Part shown: piece after piece, positions 9,620-18,731 of the stretch | How positions within the stretch are numbered: position 1 is the stretch's first letter | Layout of the letters: each line of letters starts with the position of its first letter | NCBI GenBank assembly: GCA_034698045.1 | Contig: JAQGAU010000551.1 | Coordinates: 1 to 26,399 of the forward strand | DNA from: Paramacrobiotus richtersi | Lineage: Eukaryota; Tardigrada; Eutardigrada; Parachela; Macrobiotidae | Direction of reading: 5' to 3' | DNA length: 26,399 nucleotides | Notes under the pieces: generated by a model | Database searches by the model: none | What the model was told of the DNA's origin: nothing | The model's input: the letters and a program-made list of their open reading frames with translations, nothing else | Program-made: the position numbers and the translations under genes

Positions 9620-11035
9620 ATGTCGCTTCTTGCCCAAGCCTATGCCAAAACGACCACTAGGAAGATCCGCGCCAAGAAGAAGCCCACAGACGGCCAACCG
9701 CCGAAAGCTGACGGCAGAAAATTACAGGTCCCCAATGAGAACATGATGGTGAAGCTGAAAAATGTACTGGAGGTTAATCCATACAATTACAGTGGAAAAA
9801 AGCAGGAAGAATCATGGGCCGAGGTTGTTCGAATGAGTCGTCCAATTCAGACCGGCGAGGATGGGGCCGTGATCACAAACCAGGAACCAGTCACTTCAAC
9901 AGACATTAATAGTCTAAAAGCGCTGGTTCGCCGTCACTTGGACGACTTCAGCCAAAAGCATGTGCGAAGAACAGGCACGGAGGAGGAGTGGAGAGAGTGG
10001 GACGATATCATGGAGAGCATCAAAAAATATTCGGAAGGGGTTCCCCTCAAAGAGCGAAATCCAGAGAAAGCAGCCAGGGAAGCCGGCCTGAAATCCCGTA
10101 TTGAAGCTACGCAACTGGGTATGCGCACTGGGGTAACAAAAAACAGCTGGGACGAAGTTGGCGAAGAGATGGAGGCACGAGACTTCGACCTGGAAATGGG
10201 CCTAACCGATCACCCCGACGATTTGGGAGGAAACTTGCACTTCTATGGTAACCTATATTTTCCATGTTTTTTTAATGAATTAACAGGCGCTGTATTTTTT
10301 AATGGCTGCTTTTTTCTGTCTTTTTTTAGATGATGAAATGGTTGATTTCCATGCTGATGGTACGGCAACTGCAATGGCGGGTACCCGCAACTTCAGGCTT
10401 CCCGGACTGGATCTGTCGGAGAAGACGAGGGATGACGTGCCGTCTCCATCGTCTGATACAACTGAAATTATCGCGAGTGATTCCAATAAGGACCGCGAGA
10501 AGGAGAAAACCGGCGGCGGTGATAAAAACGGAACGAAATCGACCTCCGCATCAACTTCCGCCGTCACTAATAGCGCACCCAGGTCCGCAAGAAATATGTT
10601 TCGTAAACGCGTGACAGAACAGGTGCGTCACGGACGTGTCGCCGCTGGCCGAAATCAAATGATGCAGACCTTCTCAAGCATGTCCCGGACTGTGGACCGA
10701 ATGGAAGACACGGAGCAGGAAGAGAAGGTTGTTGAACGCCAAGAACGGGCAAAAGATCAGGAAGCTGAACGGAGCGACCGGGAAGAAGAACGTATCCTGA
10801 AGGCCAAACTGGCCGGGCAGGAAATTTTCGGCCCGAGAAAAAGACCGGGAAGAGCGGATAAAAAGGACGAAGAGGATCGAGCAGAACGGATGAAAAGGAC
10901 GAAGAGGGTCGAAAAGTGCGAGAACAAATTCGAGCGCAGCAGTTGGATGTACAGAAAATTGATTTGGAAATGCGTAATAAGCAGACAGAAATGATGTTGC
11001 AGCTGATATCCAAATTTGTTACTGGAAAAGAGTAG
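9620..11035 (+). CDS. Harbinger second protein, Myb/SANT-like DNA-binding protein (frameshifted C-terminus)
   Basis: In PIF/Harbinger elements a Myb/SANT-like partner helps the transposase enter the nucleus and bind the ends. Exon 1 (9620-10247) has a basic N-terminus (KIRAKKKP), then a Myb/SANT-like domain at about residues 42-140 (LKNVLEVNPYNYSGKKQEESW ... RRTGTEEEWREWDDIM). An 82-bp intron (10248-10329, ATG|GTAACC to TTTTTTAG, phase 1) joins exon 2, a charged, Ser/Thr-rich then Glu/Arg-rich coiled coil. The frame as written stops at 10994. An imperfect 32-bp tandem copy (10856/10888) shifts it; the other frame continues as VREQIRAQQLDVQKIDLEM and ends at TAG 11033-11035, probably the original C-terminus. 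An in-frame ATG at 9449 would extend the N-terminus but is cut off by TAG at 9611. AATAAA follows at 11050. Confidence 0.75.
10248..10329 (+). other. Predicted 82-bp phase-1 intron of the Myb-like gene
   Basis: The donor is TTCTATG|GTAACC. A T-rich tract ending in TTTTTTTAG is the acceptor. Splicing joins G to AT as Asp and continues in frame (HFYDDEMVDF). Confidence 0.7.
10856..10919 (+). repeat. 32-bp imperfect tandem duplication in the Myb-like gene
   Basis: Units start at 10856 and 10888. The first 25 bases of each (GGATRAAAAGGACGAAGAGG then RTCGA) match except for two A/G changes. Since 32 is not a multiple of three, the copy shifts the reading frame. Confidence 0.75.
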
Positions 11036-11049
11036 TTGTTTCTGACAGA

Positions 11050-11055
11050 AATAAA
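11050..11055 (+). terminator. Putative polyadenylation signal of the Myb-like gene
   Basis: AATAAA lies 15 bases after the TAG at 11033-11035, and about 40 bases before the 3' end of the convergent transposase gene. Confidence 0.5.
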
Positions 11056-11095
11056 GTTTTACTGGGTAGCCAGTACGGTGCAGGGATCCCTGCCT

Positions 11096-12092
11096 TTAAT
11101 TGTATCGTAAATGATTCTCCAATGAGGACGGCTCAACCCCAAACTTCCAGTACACAAGTTCGAAGCCATACAAACAATTTAGACAATTTGCTAAAATGGC
11201 AGATATTAGATAGGCTTTACCCGACTGCTGCCAAAATAATTTCTGGTTTTCCCGATAATTACCGAACGCGAACTGAGTACAGATCCGCTGGAAACCCAGC
11301 TCAACAATTAGCCGACATCGGGACATCACCAGATTAAATACTGTTTCTGCCTCCGTCAAATTTCCGCTTTTATAAGGACATTGCAGCTCAGCGCTGATGC
11401 TGTTTCCCTTGTCCCCGAAGATACAGCACTGAGTTCCCCATACGTTGTTTCGCAGGCGTAGACGAAGCTGCATTTTTGACTCCCCCAACATATACATATC
11501 GTGCCAACGTCCTTCGCATGGTCCATACATATTCACGATCAAGCCATCCGGCGCCACAATGCTCTGAAACTTAATGACATGTCCGCGGCAAAGGCCGGAA
11601 TAGTACTCTCTTTGAACCTTACCAGGACGGCAAATTGCTCTCGCGGTTCCATCAATAAATGCCCAGCAGTTTCCTGTAAAGCAGAAGTATCGGCTACCCG
11701 ATCGAGCAGGGATCCCTGCGTAAAAGAGCCTTACGGTATCTTCCCCCACTCGCTCGATGGACGGCGGCAGCATATCTAGCGATGTGTTCAGCTCGGAGCC
11801 ATGGCTGGGAAAGAGATTTCAGCAAGTGGCCGTGTGTCTCGTAAATGTGATTGATCGTTGCGTTGAAGATCCGAGATAACTGGGAGGCTTCTCTTCCGAG
11901 CAGATCGGCGCAATCCCTCCACCGGTTTGGGTATGTAAGGCGTCGTAAAACTACAGCAAGCGCGAATTCACCGGAAACAACGGTGCCGTTCCCGCAAGTG
12001 ATTCGTTCGGGCATCCGCAAGCAGTCGGATAAACGGCATAAATCTTCGTAGGATTTCATGCGAAAGAAATGGCATAGTCGACCCCGTGGCAT
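11096..12092 (-). CDS. PIF/Harbinger DDE transposase (spliced, catalytic triad present)
   Basis: The enzyme cuts and inserts the element at its terminal repeats. Two overlapping open frames become one 311-residue protein when a 61-bp intron (11734 down to 11674, ACC|GTAAGG to CTTTACAG) is removed. The phase-1 junction reads ASGGRYR-NCWAFIDGT, exactly where the family motif needs to be continuous. The N-terminal part carries a helix-turn-helix-like block (VVLRRLTYPNRWRD, EASQLSRIFNATINHIYE). The DDE residues are D127 (FIDGT), D178 (EGRWHD) and E244 (RCRLIVEL), with GDKG between. The same frame is open upstream to 12278 with a basic stretch and LDYAN, apart from TAA at 12096-12098. That upstream part resembles the N-terminal region of Harbinger transposases, so Met at 12092 may be a shortened start. 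Confidence is high for the family and moderate for activity. Confidence 0.85.
11674..11734 (-). other. Predicted 61-bp intron of the transposase gene
   Basis: GTAAGG donor and a CTTCTGCTTTACAG acceptor on the minus strand. It contains the 14-bp palindrome GCAGGGATCCCTGC (11706-11719), which recurs at 11080-11093 outside the gene. Splicing restores the conserved CWAFIDGT context in frame. Confidence 0.75.
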
Positions 12093-12528
12093 ATTTTAGT
12101 TGGCATAGTCCAGTTCATGGCGAACATAAAACTTCTCCAGATCTCGATCAATCTCGTCAGCCAGATACAAAACAGAAGCCAGTACTATGCACTTCAAAAT
12201 TCTACGTTTTAGTTTCTTCCGTTTTCTTATCGGTGATCTGCTCATGAAAGTGCTGTGCCTGGGTACCCGGAAATACATTGCGGGAAGCCGCTAAAATTGC
12301 TTGAATGGATGGGCAAAATTGGTGAGAAAACAGACAAATGCCAGAAGAAAAGAAAAAGATCAAAAAATGCCTTTCAGATAATAATGTAATAATTTTTCGC
12401 TCTGGTGTGCAGAGCGCTGATGTAGGTTAGTGCTGAAAACGCACGTGCAAGTTGATTTCTGTACGTACATACATGTCCATGACGAAATCGGGCGCTGTTT
12501 GCACGACTTGTATATGAAATACACGCTT
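12093..12528. other. Right subterminal region of the Harbinger element
   Basis: It contains the possible N-terminal extension of the transposase (12278 to 12099, minus strand, basic, then a stop codon) and about 250 bases without a supported gene before the right terminal repeat. Promoter signals were not resolved. Confidence 0.4.
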
Positions 12529-12563
12529 TTGTAAATGCGCGTTCTGCGTTATCGCTTTTTCTA
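12529..12563. repeat. Right terminal inverted repeat of the Harbinger element
   Basis: It begins TTGTAAATGCGCGTT and ends GCGTTATCGCTTTTTCTA. It is the reverse complement of 9065-9099 with one difference. Confidence 0.9.
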
Positions 12564-13019
12564 TAATAATAGTGGAAAACATGGAGAGAAGATATCGAAT
12601 GAGATTTGTGTTTACGAAACAATTGAACGGTGTATGATGCCTATAATAGAAACCAAAGTGGAAAAACTCGGAGAAGAGATCCTCCGGAACCTGGCCAAGA
12701 CCTGCCACGGCGACCTATTGCCCATGATATCGGTGGTGGGGTCGATCGTCGCGCAGGAGGTGATCCAGGCCTGGTCGGGCAAGTTCCACCCCGTGTTCCA
12801 GTTTTTGTATTTCGACGCCCTGGAATGCCTGCCGGTCGACGCCCTCGCCAAAGCGGATGCCCAGACGACAGGTTCGCGGTACGACGGACAGAGCCAGATC
12901 TTTGGGCGGCAGTTTATGGAGAAGCTGCATTATGGGAAGTGGTTTGTCGTCGGGTCGGTGGCATTTGGTGTGAGCTGCTCAAGGTTTTCGCATTGATGGG
13001 GCTCGAGTGTGGAACTAAG

Positions 13020-13488
13020 GTTAGTGAGTTTGATAAAACACTCGATCAGTTCGTCTGTTGGTTAACGTAATGTGAGAAATATGGAACAGAATTAAAAAAA
13101 ATGTCGCAGACATGCGGGTAAAATTTGGAGAAAACTTGAGGAGTTTGGAAAACAGCGTGGAGCAAAGTCAGAAAAAACTGTGAAAAACATGCGCGAATTC
13201 GGAAGAAAATTTCGGAAAATTTATAGAAACTTGTAAGAAATGTGGGAAAAATTTATAAAAATAAATCTGAAATTTGAAAAAAAATTTGGGAGAAATGTGG
13301 AACAAATTAAACAGAAATATGGATTACTTATGCGAAATTCGGATAAAATCGGAAGAAATGCATGGAATAGTGAAAAAATTGAAATAATCTGAGCAAGTTT
13401 GAAAGAATGTGAAATCGGGAGAAGATATTGGAAGAATGTCGGGGAAATGTTAGAAATGTGGAACAAAAATGATGAGTGTTCATTGTAG
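13020..13488 (+). repeat. Purine-rich UBA1 intron made of degenerate short repeats
   Basis: The plus strand is nearly free of C over about 400 bases and repeats variants of GAAATGTGGAACAAA (for example near 13074, 13237, 13294 and 13456). Spacing is irregular, roughly 30-60 bp. Splice signals flank it (AAG|GTTAGT, CATTGTAG). No coding is seen. Confidence 0.5.
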
Positions 13489-13812
13489 GGTAAGATGTCC
13501 GTGACGGACATGGACACAATCGAGAAGTTCAACCTGAACCGGTAGTTTCTGTTCCGCCCCTGCCACATGCAGGAGATGAAGGCGGACGTGGTCGTCAAGC
13601 ACATGAATCCCGCTTTGAGCAGTATTTTCCAGCAGAACCGCGTCGGCGCGTAGACGGAGCGCATCTACGATGATACGTTCTTCGAGGCGATGGACGGCGT
13701 GGCCAACGCCCTGGACAATGTGGACGCGCGCATGTACATGGACCGTCGGTGTGTGTTCTACAAGAAGCCGTTGCTGGAGTCCGGACCGCTGGGTACTAAG
13801 GGGAATGTGCAG

Positions 13813-14079
13813 GTACGAGACAAGACACAGTAATACATGGAAAAAATGCATTGTTTTAGCAATATATTGTAATTTGTTGCAAGTCGGTTTTCCTTTTTCT
13901 AAGAAATTCAGACATAAAATAGTTTGTTACAGTATGGTTAGTTTGTGATAAATTTACTCTGTTGTTAAATGATTTGCATTCAATCTGTGTATTATAATTC
14001 AATAAAATAATATTTTAATCTAATGGAAGAACATTATCAATAAATGTAAAAATGAGAGTACAAACATGTCATAATGCAG
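13813..14079 (+). other. Intron between the last two UBA1 exons
   Basis: CAG|GTACGA donor and ATAATGCAG acceptor, phase 0 on both sides. AT-rich, with no other content. Confidence 0.5.
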
Positions 14080-14377
14080 GCGGTGCTGCCGAAGCTGACG
14101 GGATGGGACTCGAGCAGTCGTGGTCCACCGGAGCATTGCACCTCCGAGCCCATAAAGCGCCCATTCTATGTCAGAATGAACGGTGGGAAGAGCCTGACGA
14201 TTAACGCACTGCGAAGTGCGACGCTTGGCGCGCTGATAAACGTCATTTTTGAACGGGCGGGATACCCTCCGGCACTACAGCGGCTCAAATGCCAGAGCAA
14301 GCTGTGGAACGACGAAGCGGCCGACATTTCGGCGTTGGTCGGCAAGACTTTCGAGTTCTTCGTGCCAGGGCCTGCCG

Positions 14378-14825
14378 GTACGTACTTGAAATGATTGGTC
14401 CCGGTGTTTTTTATTTCGGTTTTTCTATTTTGTATTTGTCTTGTATTTATTTTATATTTATTATGTAGTTATATTTATAAACAAGTAATCGGATAGTTTT
14501 TTGTATTTGTTTTGTACTGTATTTTATAATGAAATGTTTGAATGGTTTTTTTATTTTGTATTTGTCTTGTAATTATTTCGTATTTATTTTGTAGTAATCT
14601 TTAAAAGCAAATAATCGGATAGTTTGTTTTGTATATATTTTGTGCTGGTATTTATAGTAACACAATCCAACAGTTTTTTTTAATTTTAACGAGCGCAGCA
14701 CTTAAACATTTCAGTGTTTGAAACTTCCCACTTTTGTAATGACGTATCCAGGTGGTGATGGAAATGTAAGAAATATCATACGAGTTAAGTGATAAAAGAG
14801 TGCAAAGATTATTATCTCTCTGCAG
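14378..14825 (+). repeat. Intron with a roughly 126-bp tandem duplication
   Basis: Two diverged units (about 14420-14545 and 14546-14670) share TATTTTGTATTTGTCTTG and AATCGGATAGTTT 126 bases apart. The intron is flanked by GCCG|GTACGT and TCTCTGCAG (phase 1). Confidence 0.6.
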
Positions 14826-15173
14826 GGGCGGACAACAATGGGCCTGGGAATCAATTCCCTGCTGCGCCGCAGGTCCATCAGGTAGTCGACCATTGGCCAA
14901 GGTATTTTAAAGCGCGTGTACACGATTCAGTTTGCAGGGTCTTCCAATCTATATGATGGCGTTAAATATTAACACCAACGTGCAGGTTGGACCTAATGGC
15001 CAGGCGGTTCAGCCCGTACCTCAAGGCCAAGTGGTCCAACCCGGGCCTAATGGTAATGGCCACGCGGCCGTCGCTGTCCAGCAGCCAGTGAACCCTCAGG
15101 TGAGGTGCCTACCCTGCCCTCCGCTCTTGTCCCGACTGGTAACGCGAATCCAACACCGACGATGACTGCACTG

Positions 15174-15627
15174 GTGAGTGTTATGATGAGTCTTCTGTAT
15201 TATTTTTTGGCTTTGTCTCATTGAGAAATTGTCTGTATGATAGTCATTGTGTATTTGAGTTTTAGAAATCGTAGATTACTTCTTATTTTTTTCTTAGATT
15301 TGGTCAAATTTGATTAAATTAATTAAACTAAAATAAATTAACTAGCTTAAATTAAAATTAAATTAAATACTTATCCATTTTAATTGAACAATCCTGATAA
15401 TGTATTTCATTGCCATTCGTATCATTATAAACTATAAAACGTTGAAAAATTCGTCCTTATTGGTTCGGGTTATTCACTGAAATGCACACAGACTGCTCTA
15501 AATTTTACAAATGATTGTACAAATAAGGTTTATTCGTTAAAGCCGCAGCGGCAAGTCATAGCTTATGAGCCGCTGACGAAGATAAAAAGCTTGTGGTTAG
15601 TAATTCCCTAATGCTTTTCTGCTGCAG
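15174..15627 (+). other. AT-rich intron of the Ubl gene fragment
   Basis: CTG|GTGAGT donor and TTCTGCTGCAG acceptor. It contains AATTAAAT-type low-complexity runs at about 15305-15370 and no coding. Confidence 0.45.
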
Positions 15628-16121
15628 TACTCCACCATCCCCGGCATCCCGAGACAGCCTAATGTGCTACTTGCCCGATTCCACCAACATTACCATTGTG
15701 CTTTTCGCCTCGTAAGTATGATGCAGGTCTGGTTACGGTAAACAGCAGCGCATGGAGCTCCATACATGCGTGAAGCGGTAGCTTGTCACTTGGCGCTTAA
15801 CTGGATAATTTCCAGTTAGAATTTGCGCAGTCCTATAAAGCATAAGATGATGGCTCACCAGAGGGGGGTAGCCAAGTAAGGGCCAAATTAATGTATAGAT
15901 CGAAGTAACGTATTTTATATAAAGTCAGTTAAACCGATACTTGTAAAAAAATTGTTCGATCCGTCGAATTTTGACGCGTTGGAATGTCTTTTGGATCCAG
16001 AGATGCTGTAACTGCTGTTTGTATCGTTGCAGCCAGACGGCCCCATCACCAGTGACTGGATCCCGGTCCTCCAGGGCTTCCTCCAGGAGAGTACATGCGG
16101 GAACAGCTTGTCCCGCAAGCG

Positions 16122-16490
16122 GTAAACTGAAATGATAGCGATTAGGGAACGGTGATGGTCGCAAAGGGTGGCGAAAAGTACATAGCGGTGGAAGGAGTAG
16201 TACTATCGAACAAGTTAAAGTTTTTTCGACATGTAAAACAGTATTCTATGGTCTTAAACGTGTTCCTTACGATTGAAAAAGAAAAATATTTTGATTTGTT
16301 GATTTTTGAAAATTAATGTTCCGTTTGCTTAATCTTTTAACATGGCGCTCTTTGGGTGTTCCGTGGATTTTTTTTCACGGGTGGAAGTGAAGAATGATTC
16401 TGTGCAAAACGGGAGAGATAGCACGTCACTGCCGCTTAAGGCGATGTCACCGCAGCGACTTTAGCATGACTCACTTTTGACTTTCGACAG
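16122..16490 (+). other. Predicted intron of the Ubl gene fragment
   Basis: CG|GTAAAC donor and TTTCGACAG acceptor. No coding or repeat of note. Confidence 0.4.
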
Positions 16491-16750
16491 GAATGGGGCA
16501 ATTATCCCCTCGGTGGTTAGACCGCCATGCGCCTCATGCTGGGGATCATGTCGTCAATTTCGTGCAGGCCAACCGGACCGCCATTATCTCTTTGGGCGGC
16601 GCCAGCCCTGCCGACTTCGACATGTTCATTCGTGGCTTCCGGCATACCACACGCGGCACCGTGATGAAGCATTATTTGGGAAGTCCGTGTGGTCGGAATT
16701 CTCCCTACGGGAGGATTTACGCGGGAGTAATGAAACTCCTCTACCTCCGC

Positions 16751-17347
16751 GTATGTATACATGCCTGATGCAACGTACTGCGTTAACGGTGCCACATTTT
16801 GTTTTTATTTTTCAGCATTTTGGTTTAAGCATGTTATTTTACTTCTTTATGTTTATTCACTTTTGTTGGATTCTGTGTGTTTAATACGGTGTTCTGATCT
16901 CATTCGGGATTGAGTTGAGGTGGATAAGTTTCCCGATGATATAATGTTTACGGATTTGTTATGTAAATTCGTGACGTTCGTTTTCAGTCCTTTTTACCTG
17001 CACGCGCAGGTAAGAAGGTATAACATTGAAAAAAATTACTTACTCGATTCGGGTTTTGTGTTTGCTTGGTGGTTACGTTCAAAGATGACCGCAGATTTAT
17101 CAATGAATTTCTCTCTTCACAGAAAGGTAACAAACACGTAGCGTAAGATTCCCGAGATTCAAAAGCGCCAAAAATTTACAATACTATGCCGAGAGCGCCA
17201 CTGATAACATTTGTCAGCGTAATTATTACAAAAAAATTTATTTACAAAACTCTCTGCATTCTGACAACATAATATGTAAACGAACCAAACAGAAGAGAGG
17301 AGTGAACATGAACCGGAAATGTACTATGTATGCGATCCGATTGAGAC
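16751..17347. other. Region downstream of the Ubl gene fragment, no gene recognised
   Basis: GTATGT at 16751 looks like a further donor and several AG acceptors follow (for example TTTTCAG at about 16987), but no exon with recognisable protein was found. Confidence 0.35.
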
Positions 17348-18001
17348 TGGTACTTCGACAAGTGTTGCAGCATATAGCACATATTTTACGGATCACGGGA
17401 TATAGCACCATTCCCCCCAATGTTTTTCTGCAGAGGGAAATCATTCTAACGTGGGGGGAAATCACTGCGTTTGCACAAACCCGTCTTCGCAACGCCACGC
17501 TTTTTGTGCTTTAAAAATTGTCAAACTGAAACACTTCCCGTTTGTTTTATCCTGAGTCAATCTTGCCCAACAATGGACCAAAAGAAAGGGAAAAATCTGC
17601 TGAGAATTATGATCTCAAACAAGTCCAGTTTAATTGCCTCCGAAGGATATTCGACGCGTTTGCGGATACCGTGCGTCAACGGTTCTGGCTCCTGCCGTAA
17701 GGATCCATGTTAAGTACAACGGCGCCGTATTTCCTTCAGCTTTCCTGAATCCGCACTTGCCTGGCATCATAATTCTCAGCAGATTTTTCCTTTTCTTTTG
17801 GTTCATCGTTGGGCAAGATTGACTCAGGATAAATAAACGGGAAGTGTTTCAGTTTGACAGTTTTCAAAGCACAGAAAGCGTGGCGTTGCGAAGACGGGTT
17901 TGTGCTAGCACAGTGATTTCCCCCCACGTCAATGTGATTTCCCTTTGCAGAAAAGCATTGGGGGGAATGGTGCTATATCTCCAGCATTTGTCGAAGTATC
18001 T
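17348..18001. repeat. Large near-spacerless palindrome (about 650 bp)
   Basis: 17351-17613 and 17766-17998 are reverse complements at high identity by eye (for example ACAAACCCGTCTTCGCAACG, and CTGAGAATTATGAT against ATCATAATTCTCAG). Weaker pairing continues inward to about 17690. The left arm has an extra stretch of about 30 bases bordered by a repeat of ATATAGCAC. Each arm, read inward, encodes the same short peptide (YPESILPN...PKE.EKSAENYD), and the left continues LRRIFDAFADTVRQRFWLLP before GTAAGG. So the palindrome contains an inverted copy of a possible exon of an unknown gene. No terminal repeat or target duplication was identified. Confidence 0.8.
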
Positions 18002-18667
18002 GTAATGATGCATTTGCGCCGCAAGATTAATTAGTTTAATATTGTGATTTAATGCAGCAGATTGTTATCAATCAGATAATTTTGAACTATTAGTAATAAA
18101 AAAAAACGAAAATAAGTTAATGGATTAAATGAAATTTACTGACCTTATCTGGCTGATTTATATGTACTACAAGCAGACAAGCTTTCAGGAATTTCATTAC
18201 TCGGTTCACTATCTGCATACCGTCGAGAAAGGGTTAGTTTTGTATTTTTTGCTTGGAGTTGCAGTATGCATTTCTCTATAGCGGCACATTGGTGGTTCCC
18301 GTATTTAAGAGAAACGACCGGCGTTTTGCAGCGAAATCCTCTGTAAGCATTACCTTATTGTTAATACCAACACGGCTCGGAAGTGCATCGATCAAGCGTT
18401 CGGATGTGATCATTACATCCTCAAGGTACGCGTTCGGCTGTTTATATCGCAGTTCTCACTGATTTGTGCACATTTTGTCATTTATATTCTGTTTTGAGAG
18501 TGGATACTTGTACAGTACAAGAAGGTATGATTAGATGTCGAATTATTTGGTTAATTTAAAATTCTCTCATGTGCAAGTAGCCTTAATTGTACTTTGTTTA
18601 AATTTTGGTTTATTTAATAATTTACATTTATATATTTATTTGAATTTATCTATTTGAATTTAATTTG
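18002..18667. other. AT-rich region, no gene recognised
   Basis: Open stretches around 18130-18460 with possible splice signals (GG|GTTAGT at about 18230, TCTATAG at about 18281, AAG|GTACGC at about 18425) hint at a decayed exon, but no domain is recognisable. The remainder is TTTATTTAAATT-type low-complexity DNA from about 18590. Confidence 0.3.
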
Positions 18668-18731
18668 TTTATTAAGCTGGCCAGTGCATCTCGTGCCCAA
18701 TTTGACACAGAGTAACGGTCTCTTAATTTTT
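18668..18731. repeat. 64-bp direct repeat, copy 1
   Basis: It is identical to 19137-19200 except for two bases (62 of 64). The shared core includes GTGCATCTCGTGCCCAATTT and AGTAACGGTCTCTTAATTTT. Here it is embedded in TTTAAAT-rich low-complexity DNA. Confidence 0.9.

Larger units (their letters stand above)
9065..12563. mobile_element. PIF/Harbinger-type DNA transposon, about 3.5 kb
   Basis: Terminal inverted repeats of 35 bp (34 matching) bound two divergently placed, convergently transcribed genes: a Myb/SANT-like protein on plus and a DDE transposase on minus. This two-gene layout is typical of PIF/Harbinger elements. The element lies in an intron of the UBA1 fragment. If the repeats start at GAAAAAGCG, the flanks on both sides are TA, compatible with a 2-bp duplication; a classic 3-bp TWA duplication is not seen (TTA on the left, TAT on the right). 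The transposase keeps its catalytic residues, but the Myb gene has a frameshift and both genes have an in-frame stop near their 5' ends, so the copy is probably recent but not fully functional. Confidence 0.85.
7456..14133 (+). pseudogene. UBA1: UBA1 (ubiquitin-activating enzyme E1) fragment, broken and carrying a transposon
   Basis: UBA1 adenylates ubiquitin and passes it to a catalytic cysteine. Four consecutive exons match the middle of E1. Exon 7456-7687 has SHQLHIGFLALHQF and NEEDAGAFLEM. Exon 12650-13019 has GSIVAQEVIQAWSGKF and FQFLYFDALECLPVDA, then the second nucleotide-binding fold, where the GxGxxG is changed to GSVAFG. Exon 13489-13812 has [33 protein letters not shown] and [14 protein letters not shown]. 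Exon 14080-14133 has AVLPKLTGWDSSSRGPPE. Junction phases match (phase 1 at 7687/12650; phase 0 at the last two). Breaks are a 1-base deletion near 12969, TAG at the conserved Gln of NRQFLFRP (13543-13545), and TAG at about 13651 in VGA*TERIYDD. The intron 7688-12649 holds the Harbinger element. The fragment ends just before the family's catalytic-cysteine segment. N-terminal and C-terminal regions are missing. Confidence 0.87.
14134..16750 (+). pseudogene. Ubiquitin-like-domain gene fragment, possibly BAG6-like, fused after UBA1
   Basis: The exon that starts with UBA1 sequence continues in frame into a ubiquitin-like fold (14150-14377): FYVRMNGGKSLTI, GYPPALQRLKCQSKLW, ISALVGKTFEFFV, paralleling IFVKTLTGKTITL, GIPPDQQRLIFAGKQL and the last strand of ubiquitin. 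It lacks a terminal Gly-Gly. Further exons with good splice signals follow: 14826-14881 (phase-1 join, NNGPGNQFPAAP), 14938-15173 (Gln/Pro/Gly-rich, VQPVPQGQVVQPGPNGNG), 15628-15711, 16033-16121 (DWIPVLQGFLQES) and 16491-16750 (NFVQANRTAIISLGGAS, DFDMFIRGF, MKHYLG). A 2-base shift near 15100 and a mismatch of phase at 16491 suggest decay. Ubl followed by a Pro/Gln-rich linker and a helical core resembles BAG6, a chaperone for membrane-protein and degradation clients. That name is an inference from weak similarity; the Ubl domain is firmer. Confidence 0.5.

Noticed and set aside
10567..11013. Minus-strand 148-codon open frame.
   Set aside because: Shadow of the charged, repetitive exon 2 of the Myb-like gene.
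3053..13653. In-frame TAA/TAG at or near Gln positions in F-box A, CCT3, UBA1 and both transposon genes, suggesting reassignment of UAR codons to glutamine.
   Set aside because: Intact or spliced genes B, C and E end at TAA or TAG in expected places, and CCT3 and UBA1 also carry frameshifts. Ordinary C-to-T decay explains the pattern.
5883..14133. CCT3 and UBA1 as functional genes with introns.
   Set aside because: Both have stops, frameshifts and missing termini, and UBA1 has lost its nucleotide-binding glycines.
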